Source: JAXDJH01 sp034663635 (lineage in GTDB: Bacteria > Actinomycetota > CADDZG01 > WHSQ01). From it: 64,000 nt of DNA. Shown here one piece after another: positions 1 through 8,228 of this stretch. The position numbers and the translations under genes are program-made. The stretch lies in the NCBI GenBank assembly GCA_034663635.1, contig JAXDJH010000026.1:1-64000 (forward strand), in the 5' to 3' direction. The notes beneath the pieces were generated by a model. The model saw only the letters and a program-made list of their open reading frames with translations. It was not told the origin of the DNA and did not search any database. Each line of letters opens with the position of its first letter. Within the stretch, counting starts at the first letter, position 1.

Positions 1-500
1 ATGAAGATATCCAGCATCGCGATACGAGACATAGTGAAATGCAACGGGTCGATAGCCAGAAAGGCCCCGGCGATCGTTGCACCACGGGTCGACAACCCGC
101 ACAGACGGGCGAGCACGTAAACGAGGAGGACCGCCGCCGTCCCTGCCAACACCGATGGGAGACGCCAGCCGAACGGTGTGACTCCGAACAGCTTCATAGA
201 TGCGGCGATGATCCATTTAGCTAACGGCGGATGCATCGTCGTGAGCTCGCCGCCTAAGCAGTCGGACTGGAGGAGCACGGTGATCTTCGCCGCTCCATGT
301 CCGATCGCGTGTAGGTAGCGACATGCATCGGTCACGTAGAAACCTTCGTCGAAGATGCTGATGTTCGGCTCGCTGAGGCGATAGAGGTACAGACCGAACG
401 CGCCGAACCACAGCGCGAACAATGCGATCAGGTCCGCTCGACTCCAGATCGGTGGAGCGGGGGCCGTGGATAGCTCCCGATCGTCCAGGCCCGGTTCCAT
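1..500 (-). CDS. Protein O-mannosyltransferase (PMT family), N-terminal part
   Basis: This gene runs off the left edge, so only about the first 166 codons are present. Reading the minus strand from an ATG at 500 gives a hydrophilic start, a first membrane segment around residues 27-45, then the luminal motif with residues FDEG, HPPLAKW, and a stretch ending PFGWRLPSV, AIDPLHF and SRIAMLD. These are hallmarks of the PMT family (GT39), which moves mannose from polyprenyl-phosphate-mannose to Ser/Thr of proteins crossing the membrane. The acidic DE pair of the first loop, catalytic in the family, is present. Actinobacteria carry one such enzyme, working alongside Sec export; the many secreted proteins in this window with Ser/Thr/Pro-rich linkers could be substrates (inference). 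The gene is divergent from the one starting at 541, with 40 bases between. Confidence 0.85.
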   Translation of the reverse strand, partial: MEPGLDDRELSTAPAPPIWSRADLIALFALWFGAFGLYLYRLSEPNISIFDEGFYVTDACRYLHAIGHGAAKITVLLQSDCLGGELTTMHPPLAKWIIAASMKLFGVTPFGWRLPSVLAGTAAVLLVYVLARLCGLSTRGATIAGAFLAIDPLHFTMSRIAMLDIF

Positions 501-540
501 GTCCTCGCAGTCTATGGAGGCCTTCTGCCATCATGGCGTC

Positions 541-984
541 ATGCGCAAAGCGCTCGTCCTAGCCGGACCTGTGGTCTGGATCGTCTGGGGAGCGATCACC
601 GCCGCGATCGCGCTCGAGGTACGAGATCCGATAGCCACCGACGTCATTCCGGTCCTGGCGATCGCGGGTCTCGTCGCGTGGTGGATCAGTCGCACAGGTT
701 TGCCGTCGATCAAGTACGGGTTCGGAGCGCTCGTATTCGCCGCCGTCGCTCTCCCGGTGATCGATCTCGTCGTCAACCCGCCGTGTCGGGGGCTCGGCGA
801 TCTGAGGATCGTGCACGACAGCCAAGGCAAAGTTGACGTCAGGTGCGTTCATCACCTGGACATGACGGGGTTCGGCATCGCCGCGGGATTGGGTTTCCTT
901 TTGATCGTTGGCCTCGCCTTTCTCCTCCTGCGATTACGGCGGGCCGAGAAGCGAAAGGTCGCGGTGGAGACCGCGGGGCCTTAG
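541..984 (+). CDS. Small membrane protein of unknown function
   Basis: A 147-residue protein with about four predicted membrane segments (near residues 5-25, 35-50, 60-80 and 112-135) and a short basic C-terminal tail. The third loop holds two cysteines (in NPPCRG and VRCVHH) that could pair outside the cell. I do not recognise a family. The open frame extends upstream to 466 but would then overlap the mannosyltransferase start; the ATG at 541 begins directly with a basic residue and the first membrane helix, so I chose it. It is divergent from the mannosyltransferase and 93 bases upstream of the LysE-type exporter; nothing in the sequence ties it to either. Confidence 0.6.
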   Translation: MRKALVLAGPVVWIVWGAITAAIALEVRDPIATDVIPVLAIAGLVAWWISRTGLPSIKYGFGALVFAAVALPVIDLVVNPPCRGLGDLRIVHDSQGKVDVRCVHHLDMTGFGIAAGLGFLLIVGLAFLLLRLRRAEKRKVAVETAGP

Positions 985-1077
985 GCTTTTCGCTCGATGG
1001 AGAACCGTGAATCGACTATCGAGACGCGAGATGGCCGCGCCCTACTTGAGCGTTCCGGGGTCTGAGAAACTCTCACG

Positions 1078-1725
1078 ATGACCTGGCCCGAGCTCGACCT
1101 CTATCGCGTTTTCCTGATCACATCGTTCTTCGTATTGATCATCCCCGGACCCGCGGTCATCTACATCATGACGACGAGCGTCGATCAGGGTCGCGTCGCG
1201 GGCGTGGTCTCGGCCCTCGGTCTCGGGATCGGGAACATGGTGCAAGCGCTGGCCGCGGCCCTCGGGCTCTCGGCTCTGATCGCGTCGTCTGCGATCGCGT
1301 TCAGCATCGTGAAGTACGCGGGGGCCGCGTATCTCATCTACGTAGGGATCAAGCGATTGCGAGCGGGCGACGAGCCTCGCGACGCTGAAGCCAATCCAAA
1401 GCGACTCTCGAAGATCTTCACTCAAGGGATCGTCGTGAACATCCTCAATCCCAAGGTCGCGTTGTTCTTCCTCGCGTTCCTGCCGCAATTCATCGACACC
1501 GCTCGGGGCGGAGTCACGTCACAGGTGGCGATACTCGGGGTCAGCTTCGCTCTTCTCGGAGTTTGCACCGACAGCGCTTACGGGCTGATCGGAGGAACCC
1601 TCGGCGGCGCGTTGAAGCAAAGTCTCAGGTATCGGAAGGCCGAGCGCTACGTGACGGGTGGGATCTTCATCACACTCGGCGTGGGCAGCGCGCTCGCCGG
1701 ATCACACGCGAAGACGAGCGCCTAA
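1078..1725 (+). CDS. LysE/RhtB family amino-acid exporter
   Basis: A 215-residue, six-helix membrane protein of the LysE/RhtB translocator family, which exports amino acids or homoserine lactone-like compounds by proton antiport. Typical marks are the N-terminal IIPGPAVIYI motif (family consensus near PGP), the glycine-rich second helix (LGLGIGNMVQA), the AAYLIYVGIKRLR segment, and NPKVALFFLAFLPQFI in the middle. Length matches the usual 200-215. The ATG at 1078 starts just before the first helix and no good upstream Shine-Dalgarno sequence is visible. The stop codon overlaps by four bases with the stop of the convergent desaturase gene. The exported substrate cannot be read from sequence. 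Confidence 0.85.
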   Translation: MTWPELDLYRVFLITSFFVLIIPGPAVIYIMTTSVDQGRVAGVVSALGLGIGNMVQALAAALGLSALIASSAIAFSIVKYAGAAYLIYVGIKRLRAGDEPRDAEANPKRLSKIFTQGIVVNILNPKVALFFLAFLPQFIDTARGGVTSQVAILGVSFALLGVCTDSAYGLIGGTLGGALKQSLRYRKAERYVTGGIFITLGVGSALAGSHAKTSA

Positions 1726-2726
1726 CCTTTCTCCTCGATCGCTGCCTTCACTCGAAACTCGGTGAGTCTCTTCTGCGCGAGTTGTTTCGCGCTGACGAGC
1801 TTGACGCTCCTTGCCAGCTTCAGCTTCTCGAAGAGCCTAATCATGGATCCCGACATGTCGAACTGACCCTTGCCGATGCCATGCACCGCTGAGGTTGGGA
1901 ACGCGTGGTGATTGTTGTGCCACGACTCGCCGAACGACAGGATCGCCAGCGGCCAGTTGTTAGTCGAGAAGTCCGAACTCGAGAACGGACGCTTGCCGTA
2001 GAAGTGGCAGATCGAGTTGATGCTCCAGGTGATGTGATGGAGAAAGAAGATGCGAGCGAGCGAGCCCCACAGGAACGCCGTGACCATGCCCGGCAACGAG
2101 CGAGTGATAGCCAGGCCCAGGATCGCAGGCAGCACGAACGTAGCCAGAGTCAGCCAACCGAATGCTTTGTCCACTCTGACTATGTCCTCATCACGGAGCA
2201 TGTCGGGGGCCCACCGCTTTGCGTCGGTCATCTCGCGCGAGTTCATCCATCCGACGTGCGAATGCCACAGGCCGCGTAGAACGCCTTTGATGCCCGGGCC
2301 CTCGTCGAGGTGCGGCGAGTGCGGGTCGCCCTCTTGATCGGAGAAGGCATGGTGGCGCCGATGCGTCGCAACCCAGCCGATGATGTTTCCCTGCACGGAC
2401 ATCGAGCCGCCTACAGCAAGCACTACCTTCAACGGCCTGCTTGCCTCGAAGCTCTGATGAGTGAAGAGCCGGTGGAACCCGACGGTGACGCCGAGCCCAG
2501 TGAAGAAATAGAACGCGAGCGCGATCGACGCGTCGACCATGCTCAAACCGGTTCCCCACAGAGTGACGATCGCGAAGATGAATCCCGCGAAGGGGATGAC
2601 GGTGAAGATCAACACAAGCCGTCTCTGCAGCATCGCTTGCTTCTCGTCCATCATGCTGACGCCCGGGACGCTTGGTTCGGTCATCTCTGGTGCGGGGGGC
2701 GTGAGCACCCGCTCGGAAACTGCCAT
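1722..2726 (-). CDS. Membrane fatty-acid / acyl-CoA desaturase
   Basis: A 334-residue membrane desaturase that would insert a cis double bond (usually delta-9) in acyl-CoA or phospholipid acyl chains with a diiron centre. The three histidine boxes are intact: HRLFTH, HRRHH and HNNHH, with the extra HxxxH-like spacing normal for stearoyl-CoA type enzymes. Four membrane segments flank the boxes (about residues 30-75 and 160-205). The open frame extends to 2792, but an AGGAG ribosome site at about 2735-2739 sits eight bases before the ATG at 2726, so that start is preferred. An electron donor such as ferredoxin or a reductase is not encoded nearby. The gene ends convergently with the LysE-type exporter. 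Confidence 0.9.
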   Translation of the reverse strand: MAVSERVLTPPAPEMTEPSVPGVSMMDEKQAMLQRRLVLIFTVIPFAGFIFAIVTLWGTGLSMVDASIALAFYFFTGLGVTVGFHRLFTHQSFEASRPLKVVLAVGGSMSVQGNIIGWVATHRRHHAFSDQEGDPHSPHLDEGPGIKGVLRGLWHSHVGWMNSREMTDAKRWAPDMLRDEDIVRVDKAFGWLTLATFVLPAILGLAITRSLPGMVTAFLWGSLARIFFLHHITWSINSICHFYGKRPFSSSDFSTNNWPLAILSFGESWHNNHHAFPTSAVHGIGKGQFDMSGSMIRLFEKLKLARSVKLVSAKQLAQKRLTEFRVKAAIEEKG

Positions 2727-2848
2727 CGGTAAGGACTCCTTGACTCGCCCGCTATCGCCAACGGCCCTTTCGGGACCGTGGCCGGGCGCCACCGTATCCG
2801 ATTCCGCCCCTAAAGTGTTACCACCAGTACCCCCTCAAACCCGGCGTT

Positions 2849-2891
2849 CTGAGCGCGTGAAGTGGCGGTACGCGCCACTAAACGCGCTCAG
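2849..2891 (-). terminator. Nested hairpin after the secreted repeat protein gene
   Basis: The sequence holds a perfect 9-bp inverted repeat (2849-2857 with 2883-2891) enclosing a second 6-bp inverted repeat (2862-2867 with 2873-2878), separated by small A/T-rich internal loops. It lies 18 bases downstream of the stop of the minus-strand gene ending at 2910 and 120 bases upstream of the desaturase start. No long U tract follows, so it may be a rho-assisted terminator or a 3'-end stabiliser. Confidence 0.5.
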
Positions 2892-2909
2892 ATCACGCTG
2901 GGTAGTTGG

Positions 2910-3794
2910 TTAGCGGATGCCGGTGTCGTAGTCGAGGGCTATGGAGACCGGGCCCGGGTCGTTGGAGCGGATGGTGAAGTCCACCGGGCCGGGCGGGGCC
3001 GGGAGGTTGGACTGGCCAAGGTTCTCGGCGACGAGCGTGTAGGAGCCGGCGCCGAGATCGAAGTAGTAGCGGCCCCCGGCGTCGCTCGTCGTTCGTCCCA
3101 CCACCGCTCCCGTCGAATCCTCGACCCGTAACGGCGCCCCCTCGAGCGGGTCCGTGCAGTCGTCGCCGGGGCGCTGGGGGCCGGGACAGGTCGGGCTCTG
3201 GGTGACTTGTCCGACGAGGCCCAGTCCCGTTTCCTGGCCGTAGATGTACTTGATGACCTCCGAACCGCTTCGGTGGTTGAAGGTGATGGGCGCCGGAGTC
3301 GCGAAGCCCGGCACGTCGCGCGGCGTCAGTGTGTAGTGACCACTCGGAGCGCGGAACGAGAACGTGCCGTCTTCGTTGGAGTACGTGGACAACTCGGTCC
3401 CGTCGTCCTCGCGCAAGATCAATCTTGCACCCCCCAGCGGGGCCTGGCCGCAGTCGCCGTCGCGGGAACACACCGTGTCGGCCGAGACGAGGCCCACCAC
3501 TGCGTCCGCCTGATCGACCCTGGTCCCCCACTTGTGCACTTCGTTGCCGTCAGAGATCCCATCGTTGTCGGTGTCGTCGTTGTGCGGGTCGCCGTGGTGC
3601 AGGTATTCGTCGATGTTCTTCAGGTGATCCCGATCTGGGTCACCGCCGGCGTTCGGCTTGTTCGGGGACAGCCCGTGGCTGCGCTCCCACCGATCCGGCA
3701 TGCCGTCCCCATCGGAATCCGCGGCGTAGGCGGCCCCCGCGCCGGCGACTATCAATAGAGCTGCAAGCGGAACGACCAGCCGTCTCATATCCAT
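2910..3794 (-). CDS. Secreted protein with calcium-binding and prealbumin-like repeats
   Basis: A 294-residue exported protein. Residues 1-25 form a clear signal peptide ending near AYAAD. Residues 26-90 carry Asp-rich loops (DSDGDGMPD, GGDPDRDHLKN, DTDNDGISDGNE) of the thrombospondin-type-3/EF-hand-like calcium-binding kind. Two later segments, about residues 115-185 and 205-290, each look like a carboxypeptidase-regulatory or SpaA-like beta-sandwich, with the pattern 'G.Y.F.L..G.YTL'. Such proteins are usually structural or adhesive at the cell surface; no catalytic motif is visible. The ATG at 3794 has a GAGG ribosome site about nine bases upstream; an internal ATG two codons later is possible. 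It precedes the desaturase on the same strand but a strong hairpin lies between them. Confidence 0.75.
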   Translation of the reverse strand: MDMRRLVVPLAALLIVAGAGAAYAADSDGDGMPDRWERSHGLSPNKPNAGGDPDRDHLKNIDEYLHHGDPHNDDTDNDGISDGNEVHKWGTRVDQADAVVGLVSADTVCSRDGDCGQAPLGGARLILREDDGTELSTYSNEDGTFSFRAPSGHYTLTPRDVPGFATPAPITFNHRSGSEVIKYIYGQETGLGLVGQVTQSPTCPGPQRPGDDCTDPLEGAPLRVEDSTGAVVGRTTSDAGGRYYFDLGAGSYTLVAENLGQSNLPAPPGPVDFTIRSNDPGPVSIALDYDTGIR

Positions 3795-3830
3795 AACAAC
3801 GATCCTCGCACTCCGTTAGTTGCCGGTTGT

Positions 3831-6629
3831 TTAAGAGGCTTCGGCGACATTGGCTCGGCGCTCGGCCATGACCGCCTCGACGCCGGCGCGAACGGAGCGC
3901 TCCATCTCCATCAGCGCCAGGAAATCCTCGTGCGACAAGCTGTAGAGCTCCGTCGGGTCCGATGCCCTCACGGAGGCCGTCCGCTGCTCGCCACTCAAAA
4001 GCGCCAACTCCCCGAAGAAGTCCCCCTCGCGCAGAACGTTCACGGCACGGGGGCCGAGCCCTTCGTCGATCATGACTTCGGCGCGGCCCGAGCTGATCAC
4101 GTAGAACTTGTCGGCCCTATCCCCCTGATGGACGATGTCGTCGCCCGCCGCGAACTTCTCCGGCATCAGGCGTTCCGCGATCAAGCCGAGCACCACCGGC
4201 TCGAGCCGCTCGAACAGTGGAACCTCTTTGAGGCGCGCGATCTGAACCACCGGCGGGCGCTTCGTTGCGATCCCCATCTGCTCGTCATAGAGCTGGCGGT
4301 AGAGACCGTTCCGCATGAGCAATTCGTCGTGCGAGCCCTCTTCGACGACCGCTCCGTTGCTGATAGCGATGATCCGATCGGCCCTGGCCGCCAAACCGAG
4401 ACGGTGTGTGATCGTGATCGTCGTGCGTCCGCGGGCGAGATCGATCAACGTTTCGACGATCTCTTGCTCGGTTTGCACATCTAAAGCGCTCGTTGCCTCG
4501 TCGAGGATCAGGATCTGAGGATCTCGCAACAATGCCCGAGCGATGGCTAACCGTTGTCGCTGGCCTCCACTCATCCGCACTCCCCGTTCGCCCAGGACGG
4601 AGTCATAGCCGGCAGGCAATGTGGCGATGAACTCGTCGAGGGCGGCGGCCTTGGCCGCGGCCACGATCTGTTCGTCGGTCGCGTCCGGTCGCCCGATCGC
4701 GATGTTCTCCCGCAGAGTGGTGTCGAAGATGAAGGTCTCCTGGAACACGAGGCCCGTCTGGGCGCGAAGCGACTGAAGCTTCACATCGCGCAGGTCGTGG
4801 CCGTCGACGGTCACGCGTCCGGTGTCGGGGTCCCAAAAACGCATCAGCAGGTTGACGATGGTGCTCTTGCCCGCCCCTGAGGGCCCCACTATCGCGACGT
4901 GAGTTCCCACGGGGACATCGATGTTCAAGTTCCGGAGGATCTGGCGCTGTCCCCCGTATCCGAACGACACGTCCTCGAACTGGATCCGTTTGGCCAATGG
5001 CGGGAGGTCCACCGCGTCCGGAACGTCGCCGATCTGCACGGGTTCGTGTATGAGCTCGTTGATCCGTTGCATCGACCCGCTCGCGGTCTCGATCTGTTGC
5101 CCTACTCCGGAAAGAGCGGCGAGTGGATGGAACAGGTTCGGGATCAGAGCGATGAACGCGAGCAACGTTCCTACGGTCAACGAACCCTTCATCACGAGGT
5201 AACCGCCGATCCCAAACACCAGTAGCTGGCCGAGCGTGCTCGCGAGGTTCATGCTCGTCTGAAAGATGGTTCCGATTCGTGCCAGCTTGATGGTCGATCG
5301 ATCCAAGGCCACCATCCGAGCCGAGAACAGGCGCACCGCGCGGTCCTGCATCCCGTAGGCCTTGATCACGGTCTGGGCCGAAAGGTTCTCCTGGACCAGG
5401 TTGGTTGTCTCACCGGCGAAACGCTGACGTTCGTAGCTGGCCTGGCGGAAGTGCTTCTGAAGAACGAGGTACGTGATCATGAAGGCGGGCACCACTACCA
5501 TCACCAGCGCAGCGAGGATCGGATTCAGCACGAACAGCGCGACCGCGGCAGACCCCGCAGTCAAGGCCATCATTATTCCGCCGCTTGCCAGCGCCGTTAT
5601 CGCTTGCTGCACGACCGTCATGTCGCCGGTAAGCCGCGTCATGATGTCGCCGACCTTCGCTCGTGCGTAGAAGCTGTGCGGAAGCTGTTGAAGATGAGCG
5701 AACATCGACTCCTGGAGTCCGGTGAGTACCTTCAGGTTCAGCCACGTTTGTAGGTAGGCGCCTCGCATCTCGACCATCGCATTGACGATGTAGAGGGCCG
5801 CAAGGATGACGACGAAGATGGTCAGCCGGTACCCATCGCGGCCCGGGATGATGTTGTCGAGCAGGTACTTGCCGGACAGCGGGATCAGGAGTCCGTAACC
5901 GAGTCCGAACAACCTGTAGATGCCGAGTTCGAGCTGCTCTTTCCAATGTGGGCGAAGCAGCGGGAATATCTGGCGCAGGAAAGCACGCAGCGGAGAAGCA
6001 CCCCGGCGCCGCGTGACTTCTTGCAGCCACAGTTCCTCGAGCGTGCCGATCGGCCGATGGAAGGTGTTCTGGGCGGATTGATCGGGACGATCCGGGTCGT
6101 ACTCCTTCAGGAAGTTGCCGAACACTGTCACGCCGAACTCATCACTGAGAAAACCGACGAATGAGGTTGCCACGGCCGACGGGACCTCGGGCGAGAAGAT
6201 CGTTACATCCTGACCTTCCTCGATCCTTTCTCGCAGCACGTCCTTAAGCTCATCGAGATCGATCGCGGTCACCGCGCGAGCAGCGACAACTCCGGCAAGT
6301 CCATCGCGCAGGATTGGGCTATGCGCGGCAGCCGGCGCGGCGCGCTCGAGCCGGTCGTCGACTAGAAGTTCGATGAGATCGGTATCGGAGGACTCCGGGC
6401 GAACCGTCAGTACGTGCTGGCCGAGAAACGCGCGGTCGTCAACGGGGTCGCTCAGCAAGATCTTCACGATGTCGGCACTGTCGGGCCCGAGGAAGCGATC
6501 GAGCTCGACCTGGGCCCGCTGACCGACTCGAGCGAGTTGCTTGGCCCTCGTAGCAGCGTACGAGCCCTGCAATGCGACAAGCTTGAGGCGCTTATCGCCC
6601 GTCTCTATCAGCTTCGCGTCGACGCTCAT
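3831..6629 (-). CDS. ABC exporter with N-terminal extra domain and C-terminal cNMP-binding-like domain
   Basis: A 932-residue one-piece ABC half transporter. Residues 1-210 are a soluble region of no family I can name; 220-520 are the six-helix exporter membrane domain; 535-775 are the ATPase domain with Walker A GPSGAGKST (582-590), signature MSGGQ (686-690) and Walker B ILILDEA (706-712); 800-905 resemble a CRP-type cyclic-nucleotide-binding domain, with the phosphate-cassette-like segment FFGELALLSGEQRTASVRA. The product should work as a homodimer and push a peptide or lipid out of the cell under control of a ligand or of the extra domains. The start ATG at 6629 overlaps the stop of the protease gene in an ATGA; the open frame beyond it is only shadow of that gene. 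Exporter plus protease plus GAF sensor suggest a processed-peptide export unit, which is inference. Confidence 0.88.
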   Translation of the reverse strand: MSVDAKLIETGDKRLKLVALQGSYAATRAKQLARVGQRAQVELDRFLGPDSADIVKILLSDPVDDRAFLGQHVLTVRPESSDTDLIELLVDDRLERAAPAAAHSPILRDGLAGVVAARAVTAIDLDELKDVLRERIEEGQDVTIFSPEVPSAVATSFVGFLSDEFGVTVFGNFLKEYDPDRPDQSAQNTFHRPIGTLEELWLQEVTRRRGASPLRAFLRQIFPLLRPHWKEQLELGIYRLFGLGYGLLIPLSGKYLLDNIIPGRDGYRLTIFVVILAALYIVNAMVEMRGAYLQTWLNLKVLTGLQESMFAHLQQLPHSFYARAKVGDIMTRLTGDMTVVQQAITALASGGIMMALTAGSAAVALFVLNPILAALVMVVVPAFMITYLVLQKHFRQASYERQRFAGETTNLVQENLSAQTVIKAYGMQDRAVRLFSARMVALDRSTIKLARIGTIFQTSMNLASTLGQLLVFGIGGYLVMKGSLTVGTLLAFIALIPNLFHPLAALSGVGQQIETASGSMQRINELIHEPVQIGDVPDAVDLPPLAKRIQFEDVSFGYGGQRQILRNLNIDVPVGTHVAIVGPSGAGKSTIVNLLMRFWDPDTGRVTVDGHDLRDVKLQSLRAQTGLVFQETFIFDTTLRENIAIGRPDATDEQIVAAAKAAALDEFIATLPAGYDSVLGERGVRMSGGQRQRLAIARALLRDPQILILDEATSALDVQTEQEIVETLIDLARGRTTITITHRLGLAARADRIIAISNGAVVEEGSHDELLMRNGLYRQLYDEQMGIATKRPPVVQIARLKEVPLFERLEPVVLGLIAERLMPEKFAAGDDIVHQGDRADKFYVISSGRAEVMIDEGLGPRAVNVLREGDFFGELALLSGEQRTASVRASDPTELYSLSHEDFLALMEMERSVRAGVEAVMAERRANVAEAS

Positions 6630-7438
6630 GCGGCGTTCGCCGCCGTCGAGCGAAGGATCGCCTTGAGCTCGAATGGGGTCAGGCCCGGATGCTTCGAAAG
6701 GATCAGAGCCACCAGACCGCTCACGTGGGGGGCCGCGAAGCTGTTCCCCGTAGCGCGGATCCGGCCCCCGTCCTTCCATGGAACTTCCACATTGATGCCG
6801 GGCGCGCCGAACTCGACCGGGGGCCGCGGATTCGCGAGGAAGCTGAAAGGATCCTCGCCCTCGCGCGCGGCTACGGACACGACCGACGCGTATTGCCCCG
6901 GGAAACAAGGGCCCGTCACGTTCGCCATCGCGGCGACGAGCGCCACTCTGTTGAAGTAGGCGAGATCGGCAAGCTCGTGGAAAACCGAGTAGTAGCGCTG
7001 CGCCGAGGTGCCGAGACTCAGATTGACCACATCGAACCTCTGCTCGATCGCCCATCGAAGGCCCGTCACGAACGCGTCTTCGTGGGCGCTTAGCCCGGCC
7101 CCCAAGACCCTGATGCTATGTATCTCGCAAGCCGGTGCGAGCTTGCGGATCACTCCCGCGCACGCCGTGCCGTGACCGAACAGATCCTCGTGAGGACCCT
7201 CGACCAATCGAGGAGCTGCATCTTTTTCAGGATCGAACTCGATCGCTACCGCGCCGTTGACGCGCCCTACTTGCGGGTGTCCGTCCTCAACCCCTGAATC
7301 GACGATCGCCACGCGCACTCCGGCTCCATCCGCCCCCTCCCAGGCCCACTCCCGGGTGATGCGCGCGGGCAGTGGCAAGGCATCCACGTGCTTGAGAACC
7401 CGAGGGTCGAATTGCCACGACCACGCGGGGTTCACCAT
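6626..7438 (-). CDS. Subtilisin-like serine protease (S8 family), no signal peptide
   Basis: A 270-residue S8 peptidase comprising little more than the catalytic domain. The triad is intact: Asp47 in VAIVDSGVEDGHP, His89 in FGHGTACAGV, Ser223 in TGNSFAAPHVSG, with the oxyanion-hole Asn163 in AMANVTG. There is no signal peptide and no I9 propeptide; the domain starts within the first 40 residues, so the enzyme is expected in the cytoplasm. That is typical of subtilisins that mature ribosomal peptides (LanP or PatA/PatG kinds) rather than of secreted scavengers. Its start lies inside the end of the GAF gene (seven-base overlap) and its end overlaps the ABC exporter start (ATGA), so the three are translationally coupled. 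The substrate is not identified. Confidence 0.88.
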   Translation of the reverse strand: MVNPAWSWQFDPRVLKHVDALPLPARITREWAWEGADGAGVRVAIVDSGVEDGHPQVGRVNGAVAIEFDPEKDAAPRLVEGPHEDLFGHGTACAGVIRKLAPACEIHSIRVLGAGLSAHEDAFVTGLRWAIEQRFDVVNLSLGTSAQRYYSVFHELADLAYFNRVALVAAMANVTGPCFPGQYASVVSVAAREGEDPFSFLANPRPPVEFGAPGINVEVPWKDGGRIRATGNSFAAPHVSGLVALILSKHPGLTPFELKAILRSTAANAA

Positions 7439-8166
7439 CGGGATCGGGAGTACTTGAGGAACCGGCGAAGCACATCGAGAGCGAGATCCCGCTCCCCGGG
7501 ACCGGCCTCGGCCAGCTCGTTCAGCGTCGCGGCGATCTCTCCGAGCCTCCGCTGCGATCCCCGGGACTCCGCCGACGTTCGCTCCAACAACTCGCTCAGT
7601 TCGTCGTCGTCGCTTGCTCCGGCGAGCGCACCGAACAGCGCCGCGCCCAAGTCGGCGAACACTCGGCCCGACTCGATAGCCAGCGCTGCCTGGCGAGCGA
7701 ACAGAGCGAGAACGTCCATGTCGCTCCCGCGCTCGTTGGAACGATCCAGGACCGAGATGACGCCGAGTCTGCCGCGCTCCGTTTCGAGTGGCATAGCGAG
7801 GATCGATGTGGGCACGTATCCCGTCGTCTCGGCGACCTCGCGTGCGAAGCGCTGATCATTCGCCAGATCTTCAATGGCTATCGGCTGGCCGGAGCTCACG
7901 ACCCACCCCGCTACGCCTTGATCGGAAGGCATCCTCACTCCAAGGACGTCAGAGGCGCCCTCTCCCGTGGCGACGTGGAAGACGAGTTCGGTTCCGTCCT
8001 CGCTCAGCAGGGCAAGTGAACAGGCAGCCGCACCGAAGAGCTCCTTGGCCGCAGCCGTGATCGCCTCGAGCAGCTCGATGTGGGAGGCGGGAGCGAGAGC
8101 CGGGCCGAGTTCGTTCGCGAGCCGCGCGACTCGGTCGAGCAGCGGATCGGACCCCTCGGTTGTCAC
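7432..8166 (-). CDS. GAF domain protein, first gene of the protease/exporter unit
   Basis: A 244-residue cytoplasmic protein. Residues about 30-170 form one GAF domain (features: LLSEDGTEL, DQGVAGWVVSSGQP, SILAMPLETERGRLGVI, ALAIESGRVF), a small-ligand or redox sensor fold. The remaining 70 residues are helical and acidic and have no output motif: no kinase, cyclase or DNA-binding segment. It may therefore be a regulatory subunit acting by contact on a partner. The start is a GTG at 8166. The gene overlaps the protease gene by seven bases. A 13-bp hairpin (8181-8214) lies directly upstream between it and the acetyltransferase gene. What it senses is unknown. Confidence 0.8.
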   Translation of the reverse strand: MTTEGSDPLLDRVARLANELGPALAPASHIELLEAITAAAKELFGAAACSLALLSEDGTELVFHVATGEGASDVLGVRMPSDQGVAGWVVSSGQPIAIEDLANDQRFAREVAETTGYVPTSILAMPLETERGRLGVISVLDRSNERGSDMDVLALFARQAALAIESGRVFADLGAALFGALAGASDDDELSELLERTSAESRGSQRRLGEIAATLNELAEAGPGERDLALDVLRRFLKYSRSRW

Positions 8167-8180
8167 CCCTCGAAACTACA

Positions 8181-8214
8181 AGCGGGCGCGGCCCCCGTGA
8201 AGGCCGCGCCCGCT
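8181..8214 (-). terminator. Perfect 13-bp hairpin between acetyltransferase and GAF genes
   Basis: A perfect 13-bp stem (8181-8193 with 8202-8214) with an eight-base loop sits 15 bases downstream of the acetyltransferase stop and 15 bases upstream of the GAF gene start. The run after the stem on the minus strand is T/G mixed, so it could be a weak intrinsic terminator or an attenuator that lowers expression of the three downstream genes relative to the first. Confidence 0.55.
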
Positions 8215-8228
8215 AAATAGCGGTCTTT

